Positions 1-6,798 of a stretch of 15,900 nucleotides of DNA are shown here, in pieces. This DNA is from an uncultured Clostridia bacterium. GTDB taxonomy: Bacteria > Bacillota > Clostridia > TANB77 > CAG-508. The stretch covers positions 1 to 15,900 of the forward strand of contig CAKPKZ010000025.1 in NCBI GenBank assembly GCA_934167435.1, in the 5' to 3' direction. The position numbers and the translations under genes were made by a program. The notes beneath the pieces were generated by a model, which saw only the letters and a program-made list of their open reading frames with translations, made no database searches and was not told the DNA's origin. The first letter of the stretch is position 1; each line of letters starts with the position of its first letter.

Positions 1-1
1 A

Positions 2-379
2 TTAGGTACTTGCCAATGGGTATTTAATTCTAATTTCGGTTTTATAATTGAGATGATTGATAAAGAACATCATAATAATTCTGATGAAAGATGGACTACT
101 TTAATTGAATTAACTGCTGGAAGACTTTTGAGTTATAAAGACAAGATAATTACAATACTAGGTAAGGAAATATATGACCTATTTGATGAATTAGTAGATA
201 AAAGAAATTCAATAATTCATAGTATGCCAACAGGTGAAAAAGTAGATAATTATGTCATACCTATTTATAGGAATGATAGTAAACATAAATATATAAAAAT
301 AGATAAAAGCTTTTTAATTGATTTTATCAAAAAGAATGAAAGATTATCTACTTTAATACATGAGTTTAGAGGATATTAA
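2..379 (+). CDS. C-terminal part of a HEPN-like hypothetical protein (5' end outside window)
   Basis: The frame is open from the first bases of the window, so this is the 3' end of a longer gene; the ATG at 53 is probably internal. About 125 residues are visible. The most informative part is DELVDKRNSIIHSMP, an Arg-x4-His spacing (RNSIIH) typical of HEPN nucleases and HEPN-like helical proteins, in a mostly helical, acidic and lysine-rich context. No membrane segment is seen. It ends 26 nt before an intrinsic terminator and is not coupled to the mobilisation genes that follow. HEPN domains are frequent in defence and toxin-antitoxin systems, but with the N-terminus missing I cannot name the family, and the motif alone could be chance. 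The reading frame is well supported; the function is not. Confidence 0.6.
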   Translation, partial: LGTCQWVFNSNFGFIIEMIDKEHHNNSDERWTTLIELTAGRLLSYKDKIITILGKEIYDLFDELVDKRNSIIHSMPTGEKVDNYVIPIYRNDSKHKYIKIDKSFLIDFIKKNERLSTLIHEFRGY

Positions 380-404
380 AACTATATTAGAATATAACAT
401 TATG

Positions 405-433
405 AGAGTTAGAGTAAAATCTAGCTCTTTTTT
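405..433 (+). terminator. Intrinsic terminator after the left-edge gene
   Basis: A 9-bp stem (405-413 with 420-428, one T-G wobble) with loop gtaaaa, followed by an uninterrupted T run to 433. It lies 26 nt after the stop at 377-379 and separates that gene from the mobilisation region. Confidence 0.8.
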
Positions 434-486
434 CTTGGCTTTTTACTTAATTCATAGCAAAACTAATTGGTAGTATACCTATAATT

Positions 487-582
487 TTTTGTATAAAGCA
501 AGCCATGAATTTGTACTACCGCACACATTCAAAAGTACAAATTAAAAAATTTGTGCTTTATACAAAACTTTAAGAAAGTTTT
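487..582. other. oriT: Candidate origin of transfer (nested inverted repeats)
   Basis: An outer perfect 14-bp inverted repeat (ttttgtataaagca at 487-500; its complement at 554-567) encloses an inner perfect 9-bp repeat (aatttgtac at 508-516; gtacaaatt at 535-543) with an 18-nt loop containing taccgcacacattc. A third small hairpin (564-571 with 575-582, loop aag) follows directly. This noncoding block lies just upstream of a mobC-like gene and a relaxase, the usual position of oriT in mobilizable elements, and nested repeats beside the nick site are typical of oriTs. I cannot identify the nick site. The same structure could instead be an operator for the MobC-like protein; the two roles are not exclusive. 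Confidence 0.55.
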
Positions 583-615
583 ACAAAAAAATATTAAAGA
601 TTGGAGATGAAATTT

Positions 616-945
616 ATGAGAAATAGATCAATAAAAAAACAAGTATGGCTTAATAGTAAAGAAAACGAATTATTAAAAAATAAATGTATGAAAGCAGGTA
701 TATCAGAAGCTGCTTTTTTTAGACTTGTAATTGAAAACACAGAAATTAAAGAAAAACCAGATGAAAACTTTTATAGAATATTAAATGATTTAAGAGGTGT
801 AGCAGTAAATATAAATCAACTAGCAAGAGTAGCAAATAGTTATCAATATGTAGATGATAATAAATATTATCCACTTGCTAATAAAGTTAATAATATGGTT
901 GATGATTTACAAAAGTTTTATCTTACACCTACTAAAAAAGAATAG
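616..945 (+). CDS. MobC-like relaxosome accessory protein
   Basis: A 109-residue basic protein. The start at 616 is chosen because GGAG at 603-606 lies 9 nt before it; the TTG at 601 overlaps that site and the ATG at 607 abuts it. The N-terminus (KKQVWLNSKENELLKNK) looks like a ribbon-helix-helix DNA-binding unit, followed by GISEAAFFRLVI and the segment LNDLRGVAVNINQLARVAN. That last segment is characteristic of the bacterial mobilisation protein family (MobC, PF05713), with the usual 'lrgiaNNiNQlAr' pattern. MobC proteins bind oriT and help the relaxase open the DNA strands. The gene is 8 nt upstream of the relaxase with the relaxase RBS overlapping its stop, so the two are co-transcribed. 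It sits directly after the candidate oriT, which it probably binds. Confidence 0.82.
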   Translation: MRNRSIKKQVWLNSKENELLKNKCMKAGISEAAFFRLVIENTEIKEKPDENFYRILNDLRGVAVNINQLARVANSYQYVDDNKYYPLANKVNNMVDDLQKFYLTPTKKE

Positions 946-953
946 GAGAATTT

Positions 954-2234
954 ATGGCAGTAACTAAATTTTTATCAAGAAAAACAAGATTAGATACAAT
1001 AATTAAATATATTATGAATGGAGAAAAAACAGAAAAAATGATGTATGTATCTGGTGTAAATTGCAAGCCAAATACTGCAATTCAGCAAATGCAAGATACA
1101 AAGAAAAGATTTAATAAAGAAGGTGGAATTATATCATATCACTTAATACAATCTTTTGAAGGTAAAGAAGTATCTCCAGAGAAATGTCATGAACTTGGAT
1201 TAAAATATGCAAAAGAATTATTTGGAGATGACTATGAATTTGTAGTTGCTACTCACTTGAATACCGATAATGTTCACAACCATATAGTTATAAATTCTGT
1301 CTCATTTAAAAGTGGAAATAAGTTTTATAGTAATAGAGAAACTAAAGATTTTATAAGAATTACATCTGATTTTATCTGCAAAGAGAATGGATTAAGTGTT
1401 TTATCAACTCCATGGAAATACAAAGGTTATTACAAGTTATATGCTAAAAATAATTCATATATGCAATTAGTAAAGAAAGATATAGATGATGCAATATCAA
1501 GTTCATATTCATATAAAGGTTTTAAAACAAGATTAGAAAATCAGGGATATTGTATTTCATATAATGAAGAAACTGGACTTTTAGTTTCAAGAAACAACAG
1601 CTATAAAATTGTAAGGCCACAAGAATTATTTGGAGATAACTATACTAAAGAAAAAATATTAGATAGAATTGAGAATAAGAATCATAACAAAATATATATT
1701 CCAAGGAAAAAGTACAAGATGACTATTGAAGAATATAATAAATTTAAACAAAGAGAATATCAATTAGGAAAACTGCCTTTACTTTATATTTTTATATGTC
1801 TATTATTGAAAATTGACCCATTGCCACCAAAAATTGAAATAAATAATCATAAAGTTCCTATTACAAAAGAAATGAAAATAGCAATAAAACATTTAGACAC
1901 CTTAAGTGAGCAAACTATTTTACTTACTGAAAACAAAATCAATAATTTAAATGACCTTAAAAGTTATAGATATAGTCAAGAAGAAAATTTAAGAATTTTA
2001 AAAGGTAAAAGAGAAAGCTTATGGAGAAAAAGAAGTAAAGAAGCGAATCCAGAAATAAAAGAAAAGATTACCCACGAAATTGATGATTTAAAAGTTTTAA
2101 TTAAGAAAATTAATAAAGATATTGTTAATTGCTTTGAAATTGAAAATAGAATCATTCTGCTCCAAAATCAACTTGAAATTGAAAAGACAAAAGATAAGGT
2201 TAAGGAAAAGAAGGATAAAATAAGAACAAAATAG
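954..2234 (+). CDS. Relaxase / mobilisation nuclease (MOBP-like, PF03432)
   Basis: A 426-residue relaxase that would nick oriT, stay covalently attached to the 5' end and lead the strand into a recipient. The nuclease domain spans about residues 1-190. The metal-binding three-histidine motif is clear in VVATHLNTDNVHNHIVINSV (H101, H108, H110), preceded by the family motif SYHLIQSFEGKEVSPE (H63). A candidate catalytic tyrosine is Y19 in IIKYIMNGEKT. The C-terminal part (about residues 310-426) is lysine/glutamate-rich and predicted coiled coil, ending in an extremely basic tail. RBS AGGAG lies 5 nt upstream of the ATG. No VirD4 coupling protein or VirB4 gene is in the window, so the element appears mobilizable rather than self-transmissible. 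Confidence 0.9.
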   Translation: MAVTKFLSRKTRLDTIIKYIMNGEKTEKMMYVSGVNCKPNTAIQQMQDTKKRFNKEGGIISYHLIQSFEGKEVSPEKCHELGLKYAKELFGDDYEFVVATHLNTDNVHNHIVINSVSFKSGNKFYSNRETKDFIRITSDFICKENGLSVLSTPWKYKGYYKLYAKNNSYMQLVKKDIDDAISSSYSYKGFKTRLENQGYCISYNEETGLLVSRNNSYKIVRPQELFGDNYTKEKILDRIENKNHNKIYIPRKKYKMTIEEYNKFKQREYQLGKLPLLYIFICLLLKIDPLPPKIEINNHKVPITKEMKIAIKHLDTLSEQTILLTENKINNLNDLKSYRYSQEENLRILKGKRESLWRKRSKEANPEIKEKITHEIDDLKVLIKKINKDIVNCFEIENRIILLQNQLEIEKTKDKVKEKKDKIRTK

Positions 2235-2326
2235 TAAAATTTAAAAGTTAGCATTGCCTTTTATCGAGTACTGGTATGACATAAGTTTTCTGTTTGTAGA
2301 AGATAAAATAATTAGAGATTTTGAAT

Positions 2327-2355
2327 TTGAAAAGTTATGTAAAATGTAGTATAAT
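2327..2355 (+). promoter_or_regulatory. Sigma-A promoter of the 2430 orphan gene
   Basis: TTGAAA at 2327-2332, a 17-nt spacer and a perfect TATAAT at 2350-2355. It gives a leader of about 68 nt that starts and ends with complementary taagta/tactta. The relaxase-promoter gap (2235-2326) shows nothing else I recognise. Confidence 0.75.
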
Positions 2356-2429
2356 TAAATTAAGTATGGGGATTTCCTCGTATTTGCAGGTACTACTTAC
2401 TATATAAACTTATTTAAGGAGGACTTACT

Positions 2430-2771
2430 ATGAAAAAAGAAGTAATTATTGTACCGATGGACAAATGCCCTCTGGATGTGCTGGCAGAAATGAAAGAGCG
2501 GACAAGGGACGCTTGGATTTTCTTGCATAGCAATGCTGTTGAAAAATTACAGCACAGCGACGGTGTCTCCAGTGAAGAAGGAAGAAAGCAGGGAACTTTG
2601 GTTTTGACGTGGGAAGCTACGGAAGAATATCCTGAAACAAGAGTTGTCGTTGATGTCTGCGGATTGAATGCAGAATGGAAACCAATTATCGCTATTTCAG
2701 CTTCTGACATTGCTTTTAACCTTATGCCAATTGACCCTGAAGACATCTACTTCTTGAAGATGGCAGAATAA
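2430..2771 (+). CDS. Orphan hypothetical protein, 113 aa, compositionally foreign
   Basis: I do not recognise this family. It is a soluble acidic protein with no membrane segment or signal peptide, rich in alternating hydrophobic beta-like stretches (GTLVLTW, TRVVVDVCG, PIIAISASDIAF). The start is firm: AAGGAGGA lies 7 nt before the ATG. By eye it is much richer in G and C than everything around it (codons such as ctg, gac, ggc, cgg), and it is bounded by its own promoter (2327-2355) and its own strong terminator, so it forms a self-contained single-gene unit between the relaxase and the minus-strand cargo. This suggests separate acquisition. An equally long frame on the opposite strand is a shadow: it lacks an RBS and runs against the promoter and terminator. 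Confidence 0.8.
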   Translation: MKKEVIIVPMDKCPLDVLAEMKERTRDAWIFLHSNAVEKLQHSDGVSSEEGRKQGTLVLTWEATEEYPETRVVVDVCGLNAEWKPIIAISASDIAFNLMPIDPEDIYFLKMAE

Positions 2772-2787
2772 TTTGTCTTGAATCAAG

Positions 2788-2830
2788 TCAGAGCATAATG
2801 TGTACTTCACATTGTGCTCTGGCTTTTCTC
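2788..2830 (+). terminator. Intrinsic terminator after the 2430 orphan gene
   Basis: A 14-bp stem (cagagcataatgtg at 2789-2802 with 2808-2821, one T-G wobble in the + strand RNA), loop tactt, then ggcttttctct. The wobble pairs only in the + strand transcript, so it serves the + gene rather than the convergent Pycsar operon. Confidence 0.8.
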
Positions 2831-2902
2831 TCTATATATCTTTAATTTATACATCTATTTCTATCTAGTATCGTTATTTAAAATTTTTCTTGTTTCATTA
2901 AT

Positions 2903-3625
2903 TTATTTACAATTTTCATTATGCCACTCTTCCATAGCACAGTTAATAATATTTCCCTCATAGCATTGCTCATTATAATTATAACTCAATAGTTTTTTAT
3001 CATCATCTGTTAAATTGCATTGGACATCTCCATCAACTAGAATACATTGATTAGAACCCTTATTTGCTTTATTGCATAAATTAGATGCTTCGTTCACAAC
3101 ATCTCCCATCCACACTACATCATTTATAGAGCTACCTGAATAACCAGCTTTAACCATCAATGCTCTTCCATATGCTAATCCAATTCCAATAGAGATAGTT
3201 TGTATATTCTTCTTTTTTAGTTTATAATTTAATATTTTTATCAATGAGTTGATTTTTGCAGAACAAGAAAACATTGCTTGAAGTTGTGATTTATATCTAG
3301 CATTAAATATAGCTGAAACACAATCTCCAACGATATTAATTTCCTTACAATCTTCAAAACTATTTATAACTGCTACTACTTCGGAAATATAACTCCTATA
3401 TAATTTTGCTAGAGTTGGTCTCTTGTGTTCATCTGTTAAATCTGATGAATCTCTTATATCAACAAATAAAGCACCAACTTTTATGTAAAAGCCATTTGTA
3501 AAGGTTAATTTATCTCTACTTGGTATTTCTTCTAATTCTTCAAAATCTGTATTACTTGCATTTAATATATCATCTATTCTTTTTGAACTTTTTTCTACAT
3601 CATAATTAATGTGATTTGTTTCCAT
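2903..3625 (-). CDS. pycC: Pycsar pyrimidine (uridylate-type) cyclase PycC
   Basis: A 240-residue class III nucleotidyl cyclase of the Pycsar type, expected to make a cyclic pyrimidine nucleotide on phage infection. The metal-binding aspartates are D56 (ALFVDIRDSSDL) and D101 (KEINIVGDC). The segments TLAKLYRSYISEVVAVIN, SLIKILNYKLKKK and VVWMGDVVNEASNLC are typical of this cyclase clade. The transition-state asparagine is N178, but the arginine four residues later in classical adenylate cyclases is N182. Y76 in LYRS probably aligns with the tyrosine reported to favour pyrimidine substrates; I infer this without a structure alignment. There is no membrane or sensor domain, as usual for PycC. 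It is the last gene of the operon, 12 nt after pycTM, with GGAGG 7 nt before its ATG. UTP versus CTP specificity cannot be read from the sequence. Confidence 0.88.
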   Translation of the reverse strand: METNHINYDVEKSSKRIDDILNASNTDFEELEEIPSRDKLTFTNGFYIKVGALFVDIRDSSDLTDEHKRPTLAKLYRSYISEVVAVINSFEDCKEINIVGDCVSAIFNARYKSQLQAMFSCSAKINSLIKILNYKLKKKNIQTISIGIGLAYGRALMVKAGYSGSSINDVVWMGDVVNEASNLCNKANKGSNQCILVDGDVQCNLTDDDKKLLSYNYNEQCYEGNIINCAMEEWHNENCK

Positions 3626-3637
3626 AGTATACCTCCA

Positions 3638-4201
3638 TTATATAATGTTAAATAATTCACATATACAAAAAATAATAAATGAACTAATCAACAGTTTTAT
3701 ACTATAATTATATAATTTAAACTTATAATCACATATTTTTGAATTTATGTATATTTGCGAATTTATATCATTTATTAATTGTCCTTTACTTTCTTTTTCA
3801 CATTTTTCTTTATAACTAGAATAGTTCATACTTGCAATGCTACCAAAAAATAATAAAGAATTTGTTTTTAGTTTATGTTCTCTATAAACTTTGCTATCAA
3901 TTCTTCCTATCAAGGCTAATAGCAGTAATATTAGACAAGATATAGCTGATAAATACATAGCAACTAACATAAATATTGAGATAACTTGTCCAAAATTTAA
4001 TGTTATTATGTCTTTGATTGCAATATTTGAGACGTCCTTAAAAATATCAGGTATGCTTTTCGAAATTACAAATCCAATGAATACACCTACAAAAGCTAAT
4101 ATAAAGGATATTTTATTATCTATATTTGAAATCCAGAAATTTACTAACTCTAATTTTTTAAATGAATCTTCTTTTGTATCAGTGGTATTTCGTTCATACA
4201 T
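3638..4201 (-). CDS. pycTM: Pycsar membrane effector PycTM (DUF5706 / PF18967 family)
   Basis: A 187-residue membrane protein. The N-terminal motif NFWISNIDNKISFILAFVGV (residues 21-40) matches the 'aDnKas-iLl' signature that opens DUF5706 effectors and runs into TM1 (about 31-47). TM2 is about 73-98 and TM3 about 168-185. Between TM2 and TM3 are LLFFGSIASMNYSSY and QLINDINSQIYINSKI, again typical of this family. In Pycsar the effector senses the cyclic pyrimidine and disrupts the inner membrane, causing abortive infection. Its start codon overlaps the stop of the upstream cyclase by 8 nt (ATGTATGA), implying translational coupling. GGAGG lies 9 nt upstream. pycC follows after 12 nt. The family call rests on motif memory, not a search, but motif, topology and partner agree. 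Confidence 0.85.
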   Translation of the reverse strand: MYERNTTDTKEDSFKKLELVNFWISNIDNKISFILAFVGVFIGFVISKSIPDIFKDVSNIAIKDIITLNFGQVISIFMLVAMYLSAISCLILLLLALIGRIDSKVYREHKLKTNSLLFFGSIASMNYSSYKEKCEKESKGQLINDINSQIYINSKICDYKFKLYNYSIKLLISSFIIFCICELFNII

Positions 4202-5588
4202 TATTATTAACCTCCATTACATATTTTTCTATTTTTTCTAAATCCTCTTTGTATCTTTCTACATTTGTATTTTCGGCATGATTTTCTATTCTTTCGTTTA
4301 TTGCATCTTTAAGTTTAAAAACAATATAATTTTGTTTTGCCCAAAGAATAGTATCTTTTTCAACATTTATCCAATAACCATTTTCTCTTGCCATAACAAT
4401 CATTACATTATATGCTTCGTTATACATTCCAAAATAGTTATATATATAAATTAGGCTACAATCGAAGTCTCTTGTTATTTTATTTTTTGAATAATTAAGT
4501 TTTTCTCCTAATTCATATATTATTTCAATACACATTTTCCAAAAATCTATCCCCATATTTTTTGTATACTCAGGTTTACAAAATCCATATTCAAGATATC
4601 CACCAACTTTATAGTATAGCTCTTCAATCTTTGTTTCAAAATGAGATACATCTAATTTTATTTTTTCTTTTTCTTTTTTGATTTCTAGTTCCCTATTTTT
4701 TAATTGTTCTTCCATTTTAGCTAATTCTTTAGTCTTTTTTAAGGCATTATCATATATGTTCTGAATATCTATATCACTTTCAGAAAAACTTAAAGTATTT
4801 TCTGGTTTAATAGGTTTTCCAAGTTCATTTGCTATATCAAGATAAAAATCATTAGTAGAATAACCTTTAAAATATTTATTTGATTTAGATTTTATTATTG
4901 GTGTCCAAATATTAGTAGCTTTTAGTTCTTGACTAATACTGTTGTAGACATTTTCCGATATAAAGATTTGCCCTCCTTCAGCTAAATCTGAATATTTACT
5001 AGAATAGTTTGTAACCTTTCCAACCCATACACAATCTGTTTCATTTTCTTTTTGGTCATTTTCTTCAACACCATACATTCCAACTTTAGTTACTAATACT
5101 TTACCACAATCTATTCCAATACCACATTCTATTCTTTTATCATTCAAGTTGCTTTTCAGATGTTTATTTAAACTAAAGTCAATAATAGTTTGTATACTTC
5201 TAGCACAAAAGATAGCTTTATCTGCTGCTGAAATAATATTTTCATTCTCATCTTTTTCATCAGTAAAAACTCCCATTATTCTATCGCCTAAAAATTGCCT
5301 AGTTACACCTCCATTATATCTAACGCATGCTACAACTGCACGCATAAAGCTTCTATAAACTTTTACCATACTTTTCATTGTACTTGCATCTGTTAAGTTA
5401 GTGGATTTTCTTATATCAACAAATAAAATAGCAGCATCTATACCATATGTTTTATTTGAATCTGTTAAATCATTTGTAGTAGGTGGTAGTTCTGTTTTAA
5501 TGTCAATATTTTCAACTTCTTGCTTTGTTATTGTTTCTAGTCTTTTATCTATATTATCAAATACTTCTTTATCTAGTCCTAATTTCAT
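4194..5588 (-). CDS. Second nucleotide cyclase with coiled-coil and helical C-terminal extension
   Basis: A 464-residue protein with an N-terminal class III cyclase domain (about residues 50-250) and a long extension. Metal aspartates are D58 (ILFVDIRKSTNLT) and D102 (QFLGDRIMGVF). KVYRSFMRAVVA (Y79) mirrors the Pycsar-type motif of the downstream PycC. VGKVTNYSSKYSDLA supplies N194 and K198 where classical cyclases have Asn and Arg. Residues about 280-325 form a charged coiled coil, and 325-464 a helical region with no motif I recognise (a possible sensor or oligomerisation module). The start at 5588 is preferred because AAAGG lies 9 nt upstream; the TTG at 5597 sits on that site. It overlaps pycTM, so it is the first gene of a two-cyclase Pycsar operon. 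Whether it makes the same nucleotide, regulates PycC or responds to another trigger is unknown. Confidence 0.85.
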   Translation of the reverse strand: MKLGLDKEVFDNIDKRLETITKQEVENIDIKTELPPTTNDLTDSNKTYGIDAAILFVDIRKSTNLTDASTMKSMVKVYRSFMRAVVACVRYNGGVTRQFLGDRIMGVFTDEKDENENIISAADKAIFCARSIQTIIDFSLNKHLKSNLNDKRIECGIGIDCGKVLVTKVGMYGVEENDQKENETDCVWVGKVTNYSSKYSDLAEGGQIFISENVYNSISQELKATNIWTPIIKSKSNKYFKGYSTNDFYLDIANELGKPIKPENTLSFSESDIDIQNIYDNALKKTKELAKMEEQLKNRELEIKKEKEKIKLDVSHFETKIEELYYKVGGYLEYGFCKPEYTKNMGIDFWKMCIEIIYELGEKLNYSKNKITRDFDCSLIYIYNYFGMYNEAYNVMIVMARENGYWINVEKDTILWAKQNYIVFKLKDAINERIENHAENTNVERYKEDLEKIEKYVMEVNNNV

Positions 5589-5623
5589 ATCTATCAACCT
5601 TTACTTATATTTAATGATTTTTT

Positions 5624-5645
5624 CTTACTGCTTAACTTACTGCTT
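5624..5645. repeat. 10-bp direct repeat before the Pycsar operon (operator-like)
   Basis: cttactgctt occurs at 5624-5633 and again at 5636-5645, a 12-bp period, 36-57 nt upstream of the first cyclase ATG (read on the - strand as AAGCAGTAAG twice). It is partly overlapped by an 8-bp inverted repeat (aacttact 5634-5641, agtaagtt 5657-5664). Adjacent direct repeats at this distance are typical of repressor sites or leader hairpins; no partner is known. Confidence 0.4.
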
Positions 5646-5694
5646 TTTATATTGGAAGTAAGTTTTTAATTTTAGTGTTTCATTAGCATACTAT

Positions 5695-6729
5695 TTATAT
5701 ATTGTCATCATCGTTTATATCAATATGTTTGTTAATATCTTCTTCAGTTGGTAGCTTATCTAATATTTCCTGTGGTAATTCATTTCTAACTTCATAAGAA
5801 GTAACACCTATTGGAGTATTTGTACCTTTTAATGCCCACTCAACTGATAATTTGTCTTTTCCTTTACATAGCAATAATCCAATAGTTTGACTATCTTGTT
5901 CTTTTTTTAGGGTTTCATCAACTGCAGTAACATAGAAACTTAATTGTCCAATATAATCTGGCTTAAATTCTGTATTTTTTAACTCAACAACAATATAACA
6001 TCTTAAATCTAAATGATAAAATAGCATATCTATATAGTAGTCATTGTTTTCAGTAGAAACTTTATATTGATTTCCTACAAAACTGAAACCTTTTCCTAGT
6101 TCTAATAAAACGTTTTTGATTTTTTCCATCATTGCATTTTCAATATCTTTCTCAATAACTTCTTCTTTAATTCCTTCTAATTCAAAAATGTATGGATCTT
6201 TTATTACATCTCTTGCAAGTTCACTTTGCATAGCAGGTAACTTATTTTCAAAATTTGTTAATTTTTTTGCTATAGCTTGTCTTTCATATAATTGTAAGTC
6301 TATTTGATGGTCTAGAACAGTTTTTGCCCAACCATTTTCTATGCATTTTTCAGCATACCAATTTCGTATGTTATCATCTTTAACTTTCTCTAACAATATA
6401 CAATTATGAGTCCATGGTAATTTTGCCACTGCTGGTGGCAAATTTGATAAATCTTTATATTTTTCATAAAATTTTTTCATTCTTGACAAATTCCTTGTAG
6501 AAAATCCTGTTGAATCTGGAAATTCTAACTTTAAAGAAGTAGAAAAGTCTTGAAGAAATTTATTTCCATATTTTGTATTTTCACTAACTATCTTACCAAT
6601 TCTAAAATATAGTTTAATTAGTTCTGTATTAGCATTTTCTTGCACTTCAAATCTTGTTTTCAAGATATCTTGTTTAACAAATAAAACTAAATCTTTAAAA
6701 TCTTTATCTAATATACTATTTTCTTTCAT
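5695..6729 (-). CDS. DUF1016 / YhcG-type PDDEXK nuclease
   Basis: A 344-residue protein of the DUF1016 family. The N-terminal helical domain includes GFSTRNLSRMKKFYEKY, LPWTHNCILLEKV and RNWYAEKCIENGW (about residues 75-140), hallmarks of the family. The C-terminal PDDEXK domain has the catalytic pattern D234 (YYIDMLFYH), E249-x-K251 (VVELKN) and Q262 (IGQLSFY). The start is the ATG at 6729 with GGAGG 8 nt upstream; a TTG-initiated extension to 6798 would read through a hairpin and is rejected. DUF1016 proteins are presumed DNA nucleases and are common in mobile elements and near restriction and defence genes; their exact role is not settled. It follows the zinc-finger-like gene and precedes the Pycsar operon on the same strand. 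Residues LPPAVAK are encoded by a palindrome that recurs upstream. Confidence 0.88.
   Translation of the reverse strand: MKENSILDKDFKDLVLFVKQDILKTRFEVQENANTELIKLYFRIGKIVSENTKYGNKFLQDFSTSLKLEFPDSTGFSTRNLSRMKKFYEKYKDLSNLPPAVAKLPWTHNCILLEKVKDDNIRNWYAEKCIENGWAKTVLDHQIDLQLYERQAIAKKLTNFENKLPAMQSELARDVIKDPYIFELEGIKEEVIEKDIENAMMEKIKNVLLELGKGFSFVGNQYKVSTENNDYYIDMLFYHLDLRCYIVVELKNTEFKPDYIGQLSFYVTAVDETLKKEQDSQTIGLLLCKGKDKLSVEWALKGTNTPIGVTSYEVRNELPQEILDKLPTEEDINKHIDINDDDNI
6418..6448. repeat. Palindrome copy inside the DUF1016 gene
   Basis: tttgccac (6422-6429), loop tgctg, gtggcaaa (6435-6442). It shares aattttgccac-ygcyr-gtggcaaa with the intergenic copy at 6766-6798 and, in the nuclease frame, encodes LPPAVAK. 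Confidence 0.6.
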
Positions 6730-6765
6730 TTGAAAACCTCCAAAAACAATAATTTTAATAGACTT

Positions 6766-6798
6766 TTGAATTTTGCCACCGCCAGTGGCAAAATTCAA
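6766..6798. repeat. Perfect 14-bp-arm palindrome upstream of the DUF1016 gene
   Basis: ttgaattttgccac (6766-6779), loop cgcca, and its exact complement at 6785-6798. It begins right after the stop codon of the upstream gene and ends 36 nt before the DUF1016 start. It has no T run on the minus-strand transcript, so it is not a standard terminator. Its core is nearly identical to the palindrome inside the DUF1016 gene. Confidence 0.75.

Noticed and set aside
2414..2746. 110-codon open frame on the - strand opposite the 2430 gene
   Set aside because: No RBS, and it runs against a strong promoter and terminator; it is a shadow of the G+C-rich + strand gene.
2903..5588. CBASS system
   Set aside because: The cyclases are class III adenylate/guanylate-cyclase fold with the FVDIR and GD metal motifs, not CD-NTases; the effector matches the Pycsar type.
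5149..5661. Hydrophobic + strand frames opposite the first cyclase
   Set aside because: They are antisense shadows without ribosome binding sites.
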